Assembly (NCBI GenBank): GCA_012800565.1
Contig: JAAZIZ010000216.1
Location: 1 to 8,534, forward strand
Direction: 5' to 3'
Length of the DNA stretch: 8,534 nucleotides
Source: Lentisphaerota bacterium
GTDB lineage: Bacteria > Verrucomicrobiota > Lentisphaeria > Oligosphaerales > Oligosphaeraceae
Positions within the stretch are counted from its first letter, which is position 1. Every line of letters begins with the position of its first letter. Under the pieces are notes generated by a model, which saw only the letters and a program-made list of their open reading frames with translations, searched no databases and was not told the DNA's origin. Positions 1 to 7,188 of the stretch are shown here, one piece after another. The position numbers were made by a program, and so were the translations under genes.

Positions 1-140
1 GACCCGTTTTTTGATTACTTGGCAGACTGACTGGAGGAAAACACCGCCCGCGTGTCTTTCTTTCTGGTGTGCCCTATTTCCGTTTCTCCCTGGCACAGTT
101 CCCGGGCTAGACAGGGTGTCAGGCAGACAAAGCCATATTT

Positions 141-149
141 TGATAGTAT
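141..149 (+). promoter_or_regulatory. Possible extended -10 promoter element
   Basis: TGA followed by TAGTAT (144-149) fits the extended -10 pattern TGnTATAAT with four of six matches in the hexamer. No recognisable -35 box lies 16-18 bp upstream. If used, transcription would start near 156 and leave a leader of only about 18 nt before the ATG at 174, just enough for the Shine-Dalgarno site. This is a weak call from sequence alone. Confidence 0.22.
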
Positions 150-160
150 TGCTCTCATAA

Positions 161-166
161 AAGGAG
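161..166 (+). promoter_or_regulatory. Shine-Dalgarno site of the large glycosidase-like gene
   Basis: AAGGAG ends seven bases before the ATG at 174, which is ideal spacing. The site fixes this ATG as the start, and the next residues form a signal peptide, which agrees. Confidence 0.8.
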
Positions 167-173
167 ATGATTT

Positions 174-3100
174 ATGCTGAAACGCCTGTTACCGGTACTC
201 ATTGTTTCCTGTATGGCATTGCTGGCCGAAGAGCAGCTCCGGCCAATGTCTTACTATTTTGCCGAGCCGACTATGCAGGACAGCAAGGATTCATTTTCCG
301 ATGCCAGTTTTCTGAAGCTGATTGATGGCGCAAAAGGTACTGCTAGCCGGGTGGCCTGGTGCGTCAAGGATTTCCGCAAACGGCCGGTCAAAATCGAGTT
401 CAGTTTCGGAGCCAAGGCGAAGTTTTCCCGGGCCAGGATTTATTATCACCGCGGCCCGCGCAGTTATGGCCTGAAATATATCAAGGTCTTCGGCAGTGAT
501 GCCGCCGGTGTGCCTTTTGCCGCCGGCAGCGTGGTGCTCAACCAGCCTTACGTCGCCCCCGAAGATCGTCCCCGCGGCAAACCGGAAGAAGTCGAAGTTC
601 TGCTGCCCAACTGCGCCGAAACGCCCACCGACAAGCTGGTGCTTGAAATTGCCAGCAGTGGCAGTTACATCGCTCTGCAGGAGGTCGAGTTTTTCGGAGT
701 GCAGGAACCGGCCGCGACCGCAGATTCTGCCCGCGCACATCCATACGCCGCCCTGGCCAGCCAGAAAGCCACCGGGCTGCAGCTGCGCCAGGAGGGCGAG
801 TTGTATATCCTGGAAAATGATGCAGTGCTGTATGTCATCGATCCGGGGTACAACGGCTGTGTCAATTTTGCCTATGACAAGGCCACTGGCAAGAATTTTA
901 TCAAATACGCGCACAAGGACAATTACGGGGGGATGTTCAATGACCGGTTCTGGCCGGGCGGCGCTGTGATCCGGGATATGTACTGCGATGTGAAATATCA
1001 ATGCGAGGTGGCCGAGGATACGGCTGAACGCAAGGCCCTGCGCCTGTCCGCGACCGGCAAATCCGGCATCTTTGCCAATGTGACCATCGACAAAACCTTC
1101 AGTCTGACCGCAGATTCACCGGTACTGCAGGCCGATTATAAAATCAGCAACGACCAGGCCAATGTGATACCGCTGGACGCGGGGCTGTGGCTGATGGGCG
1201 GGGTCACCGATGACGGCCGGGAGTTCGAACTGATTTATCCCGGTGCCAGCAAGATCGAACGCAATCCCAGCAAGCCCCAGAGTCTGTTTTGCTCGGGTGC
1301 GATGCGGGGCTGGGCCGCGATGCGGAACGCTGACGGGCAGGGGATTGCTCTCCTGACGGATTTCAGCCGCCTGAACTGTTTCTATTTCTGGAGCAACGAT
1401 AATTGGAACAGCACCCTGGAATGCCGGATGGGGGTCTATTCCATCGCCGCCGACAGCTCTTTGGAGATGTCTTTCGCGCTGGTGCCTTTCCACAGCATCG
1501 GCTTGCCCGCTGAAATCAACCGCGTGGCCGCAGCCAGTCTGGGGCTGCCCGAAGAGAGCATCACTGAAGCACGGGAATTGTCGCTGTCGCTGCTGCCTTT
1601 CTTCCATGGCGAATATACCCTGAAAATTGCCGCCGGGCTGCAGCAAGGCAAGAAATTGTCTTTGACGGAGGTTTTGACCCACAATGGCCAGTCTGATGGA
1701 CGCCCCGTAAGCATCCCGTATCAGTTGAAATTCACACCTGGTACCTGGGTAGTGCAGGCGACTCTAAGCCGTCATGGCCGGGAAGTGTTCTCGGTGCAGG
1801 ACGCGGTGGTTTTCCGCAAAGCCAGCGGCGCCTTTACCCGCGAACCGGAAAGCGAGAAACGCCCCGAGACCGGCATAACGCGTCCCCCGCCAAAACTGAA
1901 TTTCAATTCTCTGGCCTATGAGACCGAGCATGTCAAATGGGCCAGACCTTATGCCGGCAAAAAACCGAAAGTCTTGCTGGTCTGTCGGGATAAGGGCGGC
2001 ATCCGCGATACTTTGGAGGTGGCTCAGCGCTGCGAGATGGAATTGACCACCAATTTCATCGGCGGCATCTGGCGCATCAGCGGCCAGGTTACCTCGCTGA
2101 ATCTTAATGACTGCTTTGCTGAACTGCAGAAGCTCCTGAAGGACAAATTCGATTGCCTGCTGGTCGCCTCGGACATCTGGAAAACCATGCCCAATGCAGT
2201 GCGCGATGCCATCCTGCTGCAGGTCGAAAGCGGCAGTGGTCTGGTTCTGATTGCCCCCGAGGGGTTGCCGGAGGAACTTGAACAGAGTTTCTCGCTGTTG
2301 CCTGACAACAAGCGGCATTTTATCGCGGACTGGACAAAAGTGGCCGAACATCCGATTACCGCCGGGGTGCCGTTCGCGGCTCTGCCTCCGACCCGGGCTT
2401 TGAAGTATTCTGTACCTGGCACTGTGCTGGCCAAAGTGGGGGAGCATCCGTTGCTGGGAGTCTTCAATTATGGTCAAGGCAAGGTCGCGGGCGCAGCCTG
2501 GGCCACTGATGGCCGGGAACGGGAAGGCTATTACCTGACCTATACCTCGCCAGTGGTGCTGCCGGTGATGCTCTATAACCCGCCCCAGGATATGGACTAC
2601 CACTATTGGGAATACCAGATTTCGCTGCTGGCGAAAATGATTTACTGGGTGTCCGGCAGTCAGACTAATGTGCAAGGCTCAGTATCAGCCGAGCCGGGCC
2701 TGTTCCGGGCTGAGTTAACAGCGGCCAAGGCGCAAAAAGTGCAGGTGCTGCTCAACATCAGGGACAAGAGCTATGCCCTGGCCCAGGAGTTGAGCCAGGA
2801 GATCAACCTGGTTCCAGGAAACAACGCAGTGCAGATGTCTTTCCAGACCCCGGCGCTGGGAGGCTGGTGCTTTGCCGACTGCCAGGTGAAAAGCGAGGCC
2901 GGGGTGGAATGGTGGGGCACAGCCGCTTTCACTGCCCCCGCCCCGGTCAAGATTGTCAGCCTGGAACTGCCTGACAAGGTCTGGAAAAAGGATGAGCCTC
3001 TGATTGGGAAAGTCACCCTGTCCGGCCCGGCCCAGGTTCGCCTGACTTTGTCCGACAATTATGGCAATGTCTTCGCCATCGGGGAGGGTGAGGATTTCAG

Positions 3101-5453
3101 CCTGCCCCTGCGGGATTGCCGCACTTACGCCTGCGAGCTGCTGGTCGAGGTGTTGCAGGATGGCGTGGTAGTTGATCGTCGGGAACGAATCTTGCCGCTG
3201 TACGGGCGGCCCGATGAGCGCGTGATGCAGGTGTCTTTCGGCTGGCCCAGCATGTCCAGCCAGGCGGTGCAGCTTTTCCTGACACCGTATTATTTGCAGA
3301 TTATGCGCGATTACGGCGCGAATGCCATGCGGCCGTTCAAAACCGACTTGCCTTGCGAAATCCTGCTGGCCCGGGCCACCGGCCTGCCGTTCATCTGCTC
3401 CCAGGGGCTGGCCTCAAGTGGCGGGAAAACCCCCTATGATACCTCGCGCAAGGCGGAGAGCAAGTTCGATTTGCTGCGCAAGCCCTGTCTCAGCGAACCG
3501 GGCTTCAAAGACCACCTGGAGGAGAATAACGCCCAGGCCGCCCCGGGAGATGAATTCGGGGTGATCTACCGCTGCGGCCCGGATGAATCAAACAGCATCA
3601 GTACTTGGGAAGGCTGCTTCTCACCCGCCTGTCAGCAGGAATTCCGCCGCTGGCTGGAGAAGACTTATGGTTCCCTGGCGGCGCTCAATCAAAGCTGGTG
3701 CAGCGATTTCCAGTCCTGGGACCAGGTCATCGCCCTGACTTCTGACGAAGTCCGGGGCAAGCCCTCATACGCGCCATGGCTCGACCACCGCACTTTCAAT
3801 GACTGGAACCGCGCCGACGCCATCGCCCGCATTGTGAAAGGGATTAAACGCTACAATCCGTCACTGCGCTATTCCCTCTCGGGGACTCAGGAAGCCAAGA
3901 CTTTCAATGCCTGGGAATGGTATGGCATTATGCAGTCACTAGATGCTATTGAGAGCTATGTCGGTGAACAGACGGTGATGCAACGCTGTTTCAGCCGCGG
4001 GCGCTTTCCGTGGTCTGTCTGGCTCGGCTATGACGAAACCTATGACAGCATGAATAGCAGGATGCTCAGCAGTCTGTTCCAGGGCGCGACCGGATTCAGC
4101 ATCTACAGCGGGCGCTTCTACGTTAATCCCGATTATACCATTCCCGAGCGGGGCAAGGACCTGCAGCGCGTCATTGCCCGCTATAAGGATGGTTTTGCCG
4201 AATGCATTATGAATGCCGAGAGCAAGACTTATCCCATTGCTTTCTATTATTCTCCCGCATCCATCAAGCTCAGCTGGCTTCTGGACCTGGATAAATTCCT
4301 CCAGGGCGGCATCCAGGGCACGCGGACTCTGCTGGAAGAGCTGAATCTGACTTATGACTACGTGGCAGCGGCGCAGGTCGAGGAAAGCGGTGCAGTGCCG
4401 CAGCAGTACCGTGTGCTTTATCTGGCCCTCACTGCCGCGCTCTCGCCCCGTGAGGTGTCGGCGTTGCGCGAATTTGTGTCTTCTGGCGGGACGTTGATCG
4501 CCGAGCTGTCCACCGGCATGTTCGATGCTCACGGCAAACCCTATCTGGTCAGTCAGCTTTCCGAGGTATTCGGCTTGCAGGCCGGCAAAGATGATCTGGT
4601 GCAGCAGTCGGGCGAATTGCAGGGTCTCGCAGCCGAAGCCTGGCCGAGTCTGGCGCAGCTGAAAATGCCGGTGCAGGCGTTCAACCGGGGCATCGTTCCG
4701 GAGCAGGCCAGTGTGCTGGCCCAGGTGATCAGCCAAGGCAAGGCTTATCCCGGCATCACGGCTCATAAATTCGGTCGCGGGCAGGCGATATTGCTGGCGG
4801 CTGCATCAGGTTCCACGGTCAGCGATTGGGCGGAGATGCGTTATGCCGGCACGAATTATGGCAATCTTCAGCAGCTGAAAGGATTATGGCAGTATCTTCT
4901 GCAGGCGCAGCAGATTTCACCGCTGCTTCGGGTGCCAACCTTGACTACCGCCCAGGTCTTCGTTCGCCAAAATGGCCCGTTGTCCATTGCGGGTATCGTG
5001 CGCAATAACACGCAGGCCGTGAAACTTGATCCGAAAGCGCAGGAGCATTCCGTCCAGCTGGACAAAAAATACCACGTTTATGATTTCTTCGAGCGCCAAT
5101 ACCTGGGGCTGGTCGATACATTCACATACACTTTTGGGCCGGCAACCCAGGCGGCTTTCGTTCTGCTGCCATATCGGCCGGAACAAATCAGCGTTGCGGT
5201 CAAACGGGAGCAGCGGAAAGTGAGGTTGCAGCTGAGCCTGGAGGGGGTGGCTGGCGAAGCCGGCGAGCATCTGTACCGCGTCCGCCTGCAAGACCCCAGC
5301 GGGAAAATCAACCCCGCCTATGACCAGTTGCTGTTTGCCCCTCGCGGGCAGGCCGAATATACTTTTGTCCTGCCTCTGAATGCCCCCGCCGGGGCATGGC
5401 AGGCGCAGGTGGAAGAAATGCTGAGCGCCTGCAAGGCGACAGCAGCATTTTGA
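174..5453 (+). CDS. Exported multidomain GH42-like (beta-galactosidase-type) protein
   Basis: 1759 residues. The start is set by AAGGAG seven bases upstream and by a signal peptide (K3, R4, hydrophobic 5-17, likely cut after LLA at 18). An IVSC lipobox-like string ends at C13, but the hydrophobic stretch before it is too short for a convincing lipoprotein. Domains seen by eye: discoidin/F5-8-like sugar-binding sandwich (~40-175); large beta region with YGGMFNDRFW, possibly mutarotase-like (~195-450); Ig-like (~475-555); amidotransferase-like Rossmann domain (~597-800); two beta domains (~840-1010); (beta/alpha)8 barrel (~1015-1345); GH42-M-like domain (~1352-1545); C-terminal beta domains (~1570-1759). 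The barrel carries the GH42 signature region: GDEFG with candidate acid/base E1127, CFSPAC (C1148, C1153) and WLEKTYGSLAALNQSW (1160-1175). The nucleophile is not clear; E1288 in GYDE is one candidate. Ordinary GH42 enzymes are about 650-700 residues, so this is far longer. A glycosidase acting on extracellular or periplasmic glycan is inferred; the substrate is unknown and a non-catalytic role is possible. Confidence 0.72.
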   Translation: MLKRLLPVLIVSCMALLAEEQLRPMSYYFAEPTMQDSKDSFSDASFLKLIDGAKGTASRVAWCVKDFRKRPVKIEFSFGAKAKFSRARIYYHRGPRSYGLKYIKVFGSDAAGVPFAAGSVVLNQPYVAPEDRPRGKPEEVEVLLPNCAETPTDKLVLEIASSGSYIALQEVEFFGVQEPAATADSARAHPYAALASQKATGLQLRQEGELYILENDAVLYVIDPGYNGCVNFAYDKATGKNFIKYAHKDNYGGMFNDRFWPGGAVIRDMYCDVKYQCEVAEDTAERKALRLSATGKSGIFANVTIDKTFSLTADSPVLQADYKISNDQANVIPLDAGLWLMGGVTDDGREFELIYPGASKIERNPSKPQSLFCSGAMRGWAAMRNADGQGIALLTDFSRLNCFYFWSNDNWNSTLECRMGVYSIAADSSLEMSFALVPFHSIGLPAEINRVAAASLGLPEESITEARELSLSLLPFFHGEYTLKIAAGLQQGKKLSLTEVLTHNGQSDGRPVSIPYQLKFTPGTWVVQATLSRHGREVFSVQDAVVFRKASGAFTREPESEKRPETGITRPPPKLNFNSLAYETEHVKWARPYAGKKPKVLLVCRDKGGIRDTLEVAQRCEMELTTNFIGGIWRISGQVTSLNLNDCFAELQKLLKDKFDCLLVASDIWKTMPNAVRDAILLQVESGSGLVLIAPEGLPEELEQSFSLLPDNKRHFIADWTKVAEHPITAGVPFAALPPTRALKYSVPGTVLAKVGEHPLLGVFNYGQGKVAGAAWATDGREREGYYLTYTSPVVLPVMLYNPPQDMDYHYWEYQISLLAKMIYWVSGSQTNVQGSVSAEPGLFRAELTAAKAQKVQVLLNIRDKSYALAQELSQEINLVPGNNAVQMSFQTPALGGWCFADCQVKSEAGVEWWGTAAFTAPAPVKIVSLELPDKVWKKDEPLIGKVTLSGPAQVRLTLSDNYGNVFAIGEGEDFSLPLRDCRTYACELLVEVLQDGVVVDRRERILPLYGRPDERVMQVSFGWPSMSSQAVQLFLTPYYLQIMRDYGANAMRPFKTDLPCEILLARATGLPFICSQGLASSGGKTPYDTSRKAESKFDLLRKPCLSEPGFKDHLEENNAQAAPGDEFGVIYRCGPDESNSISTWEGCFSPACQQEFRRWLEKTYGSLAALNQSWCSDFQSWDQVIALTSDEVRGKPSYAPWLDHRTFNDWNRADAIARIVKGIKRYNPSLRYSLSGTQEAKTFNAWEWYGIMQSLDAIESYVGEQTVMQRCFSRGRFPWSVWLGYDETYDSMNSRMLSSLFQGATGFSIYSGRFYVNPDYTIPERGKDLQRVIARYKDGFAECIMNAESKTYPIAFYYSPASIKLSWLLDLDKFLQGGIQGTRTLLEELNLTYDYVAAAQVEESGAVPQQYRVLYLALTAALSPREVSALREFVSSGGTLIAELSTGMFDAHGKPYLVSQLSEVFGLQAGKDDLVQQSGELQGLAAEAWPSLAQLKMPVQAFNRGIVPEQASVLAQVISQGKAYPGITAHKFGRGQAILLAAASGSTVSDWAEMRYAGTNYGNLQQLKGLWQYLLQAQQISPLLRVPTLTTAQVFVRQNGPLSIAGIVRNNTQAVKLDPKAQEHSVQLDKKYHVYDFFERQYLGLVDTFTYTFGPATQAAFVLLPYRPEQISVAVKREQRKVRLQLSLEGVAGEAGEHLYRVRLQDPSGKINPAYDQLLFAPRGQAEYTFVLPLNAPAGAWQAQVEEMLSACKATAAF

Positions 5454-5482
5454 GCCGGAAGGCAATTACCCAATGAATCTCA

Positions 5483-5520
5483 GCGGCCCCTGGGCAATTT
5501 CGGGGGTCGCTTACCCAGGG
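5483..5520 (+). terminator. Competing hairpins after the large gene, possible terminator
   Basis: Two stems share bases and cannot form together. GCGGCCCC (5483-5490) pairs with GGGGTCGC (5503-5510), eight pairs including one G-U. CCCTGGG (5488-5494) pairs perfectly with CCCAGGG (5514-5520). They begin 30 bp past the stop codon at 5451-5453. No T-run follows either stem, so this is not a classical intrinsic terminator. It could protect the 3' end of the mRNA or act with Rho. Confidence 0.35.
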
Positions 5521-5526
5521 CGGTGC

Positions 5527-5562
5527 GTCCGACCTGTCTGACCCGTCCGACTTGTCCGACAG
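5527..5562. repeat. Four tandem 9-bp repeats, consensus GTCYGACYY
   Basis: The units are GTCCGACCT (5527), GTCTGACCC (5536), GTCCGACTT (5545) and GTCCGACAG (5554). GTC and GAC are kept in every unit, and the third unit position pairs vary. The period is three codons: in one plus frame the array would read Ser-Asp-X repeats, and on the minus strand it would also read Ser-Asp-X. No supported gene covers it, so it is best treated as an intergenic tandem repeat. I recall similar SD-X-type 9-bp arrays from intergenic DNA of PVC bacteria, but cannot verify that here. Confidence 0.85.
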
Positions 5563-5589
5563 CACTATTCAGCTTTTTGGACACTTTCT

Positions 5590-5622
5590 AGCGCGCTTTC
5601 AGCGCTTTTGCCGCTTTGCGGC
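5590..5622 (+). terminator. Pair of small hairpins, weak terminator candidate
   Basis: AGCGC (5590-5594) pairs with GCGCT (5602-5606) over a seven-base loop and is followed by TTTT (5606-5609). Immediately after, GCCGC (5610-5614) pairs with GCGGC (5618-5622) over a TTT loop. The same stretch has 9-bp periodicity: GCGCTTT at 5593 and 5602 and CCGCTTT at 5611. The first hairpin plus T-tract is the best intrinsic-terminator-like site after the large gene, but the stem is only five pairs. Confidence 0.33.
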
Positions 5623-5645
5623 CAAGGCGACAGGCACTTCTTGAT

Positions 5646-5787
5646 GCCGCTTGCCGGGGTGTGAATATCAATAAGTTGCCGATTACATTATGGCAGGGGA
5701 AAACTTCATGGTATTTCTTGCGTGAAGCTGCTTGCGGGGTTACATTATACAAGTTGACAGATACTATTGACATTTAATCTGTAAGTT
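5646..5787 (+). promoter_or_regulatory. Putative control region of the sigma-54 activator gene
   Basis: This AT-richer stretch carries several repeated words. GCCGCTTGCCGGGGT (5646) recurs as GCTGCTTGCGGGGT (5727); TTACATTAT occurs at 5683 and 5740; AAGTTGCC (5673) recurs as AAGTTGAC (5751). CTTCATG (5704-5710) and CGTGAAG (5721-5727) form a seven-pair dyad. ACAGAT (5757-5762) and ATCTGT (5777-5782) form a perfect dyad with a 14-bp spacer, ending five bases before the start codon. Two TTGACA hexamers (5754-5759 and 5767-5772) match the sigma-70 -35 box, but neither has a good -10 box at normal distance. Multiple repeated words next to a regulator gene suggest operators or autoregulation; that is inference. 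Confidence 0.4.
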
Positions 5788-7188
5788 ATGCAAGGCAGTG
5801 CAAAAATACTTGTAGCAGTGGGAGATGAGAGTCTCTCAGATATCTTGACTGGGCTGCTGCGCAGCCTCAAGCATCGTGTGCGCTGCGGTTCGGAACTGTC
5901 AGTTTTGCAGGATTTATTGCGGAACCGGCAGTTCGATTTATGCTTCTGCGATATGCGCTTGTGGCTGGCGTCACAACCCGATGGTGATCTCCTGCAGCTG
6001 GCCCGGCAGGCGGTGCCGCCTATACCGATGATTATGCTCGCAGATTACGCCGAGAGCAGTCTGGCGGAACAGGCCATTGCCAAAGGTGCGGTCGCCTGTC
6101 TCAATAAGCCACTGAAAACCGATTTGGTGTTGCAGGCCCTGGAGAAAGCGCTGGCCCCAGGCTTGGCAGCCCCAGCAGCTCCAGAACTGGAGGAGCCAGT
6201 CAGTGCTCCACCCGCTGCCCAGCTGCATTTTGGTCTGCTTATGGGCGAACATCCCGGCATGTATGCCTTGTATGAACAGATTGAAAAGGTCGCGCCCACG
6301 GATATGACGGTGCTGATCCAGGGTGAGAGCGGCACTGGCAAGGAACTGGTGGCCAAGGCTATTCACCGCAACAGCCCGCGCGCAAATGCGCCATTTGTGG
6401 CCATCAACTGCGCCTCCATGCCGGAAAATCTCCTTGAGTCAGAGTTGTTCGGCCATGTCAAAGGCGCATTCACTGGTGCCGTCCGCAATAAGGACGGCCT
6501 TTTTTTGGCTGCCAACGGCGGGACTCTGTTCCTGGATGAAGTTGCCTCCATCTCTCCCGGTATGCAACTTACCTTGTTGCGTACTCTGCAGGAACGGGAA
6601 ATCCGCCCGGTTGGATGCCTGCACAACATCCCCGTAGATGTGCGGGTGCTGGCCGCTACTAACGAGGACCTGGACCGCAAGCGGCAGCAGGGACTTATGC
6701 GCGATGACCTGTTCTACCGGCTCAGTGTTTTCCCTCTCCAGATTATGCCGCTGCGGGAACGGATCAGCGATGTCGAGCTGCTGGCAAATTTCTTCCTCGC
6801 CGATTTCGCCCAGGGCGAGACGACACCGCAAATATCCGCCGGGGTGCTCTCTGCTTTGCAGGCATACAACTGGCCCGGCAATGTGCGGGAGCTGGAAAAC
6901 AGCTTGCGCCGAGCCTACGCTATGTCAGACAAGAAAATGCTCCGCCTGGAAGACCTCTCCGAGCCATTGCGGAATTATCAACCTGCAGCGGAGGCCCCAG
7001 CACCCGCAAGTGCCATCTCGCCTTACCCGCGGGAAGAATGTGATTTGACCCTGAAAGCGTATCTGAAGCTATGCGAACGGTATTATTTGCGCCTGGTTCT
7101 GGACAAGTACAACGGCGATATCAAAGCATCCGCCCGCAGCCTGGGCATCAGCGAATCAACCCTGTACCGCAAAAAAGAGGATGAGTGA
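5788..7188 (+). CDS. NtrC-type sigma-54-dependent transcription activator with degenerate receiver
   Basis: 466 residues in the usual three-domain order. The receiver domain (~5-125) keeps the phosphoacceptor position D55 and the conserved lysine K107, but the acidic pair is reduced (VGDE, with V and G where two Asp are expected), the switch Thr/Ser is replaced by Ala (MIMLADY) and two residues are inserted after D55. The AAA+ domain (~145-395) looks fully active: Walker A GESGTGKE (179-186), sigma-54 loop GAFTGA (226-231), Walker B GGTLFLDE (244-251), RDDLFYRL with the arginine finger region (305-312), and sensor II WPGNVRELEN (362-371). An Ala/Pro linker (~398-410) leads to a Fis-type helix-turn-helix (~432-463) ending in LGISESTLYRK. 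It should bind upstream enhancer sites and drive open-complex formation by sigma-54 polymerase. The ATG is the first possible start after an in-frame TAA at 5782; no clear Shine-Dalgarno precedes it. No partner kinase is in the window. Confidence 0.95.
   Translation: MQGSAKILVAVGDESLSDILTGLLRSLKHRVRCGSELSVLQDLLRNRQFDLCFCDMRLWLASQPDGDLLQLARQAVPPIPMIMLADYAESSLAEQAIAKGAVACLNKPLKTDLVLQALEKALAPGLAAPAAPELEEPVSAPPAAQLHFGLLMGEHPGMYALYEQIEKVAPTDMTVLIQGESGTGKELVAKAIHRNSPRANAPFVAINCASMPENLLESELFGHVKGAFTGAVRNKDGLFLAANGGTLFLDEVASISPGMQLTLLRTLQEREIRPVGCLHNIPVDVRVLAATNEDLDRKRQQGLMRDDLFYRLSVFPLQIMPLRERISDVELLANFFLADFAQGETTPQISAGVLSALQAYNWPGNVRELENSLRRAYAMSDKKMLRLEDLSEPLRNYQPAAEAPAPASAISPYPREECDLTLKAYLKLCERYYLRLVLDKYNGDIKASARSLGISESTLYRKKEDE
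7177..7180 (+). promoter_or_regulatory. Ribosome binding site inside the end of the activator gene
   Basis: GAGG lies eight bases before the ATG at 7189, inside the last codons of the upstream gene. Its position suggests the lipoprotein is translated from the same message, by re-initiation or by its own site. Confidence 0.55.

Larger units (their letters stand above)
1..173. other. Upstream intergenic leader, possible end of a preceding gene
   Basis: No complete gene is visible here. Plus frame 1 reads nine codons (DPFFDYLAD) to a TGA at 28-30, which could be the tail of a gene lying left of the window, but nine residues cannot be identified. Plus frame 2 is open to about position 160, but it has no convincing start and its translation looks like non-coding sequence. 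A short dyad, GACA-GGG-TGTC (110-120), is followed by another GACA at 125-128; its role is unknown. The last 15 bases hold the ribosome binding site of the large gene that follows. Confidence 0.5.

Noticed and set aside
181..213. Lipobox-like IVSC at C13 of the large protein
   Set aside because: The hydrophobic segment before it is only about five to six residues. A type I cleavage after LLA at residue 18 fits better.
1764..2675. 303-residue minus-strand open frame inside the large gene
   Set aside because: It lies wholly within the coding sequence of the large protein, has no ribosome site, and its composition (rich in His, Gln, Arg and Pro) is typical of the complement of GC-rich coding DNA.
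3939..4766. 275-residue minus-strand open frame inside the large gene
   Set aside because: Same reasons: no recognisable domain and complete overlap with the barrel and GH42-M-like coding region.
5692..5723. Possible sigma-54 promoters (TGGCAG at 5691, TGGTATTTCTTGCG near 5709)
   Set aside because: The GG-to-GC distance is 8 bp or no GC is present where the -24/-12 promoter needs exactly 10 bp. TGGCAC at 91-96 before the large gene also fails the spacing rule.
5588..5773. 61-residue minus-strand open frame in the intergenic region with two TP(R)QAAS repeats
   Set aside because: No ribosome binding site, no known domain, and the protein repeats follow from the duplicated DNA words. It remains a remote possibility as a small basic peptide, so the repeats are reported as DNA elements.
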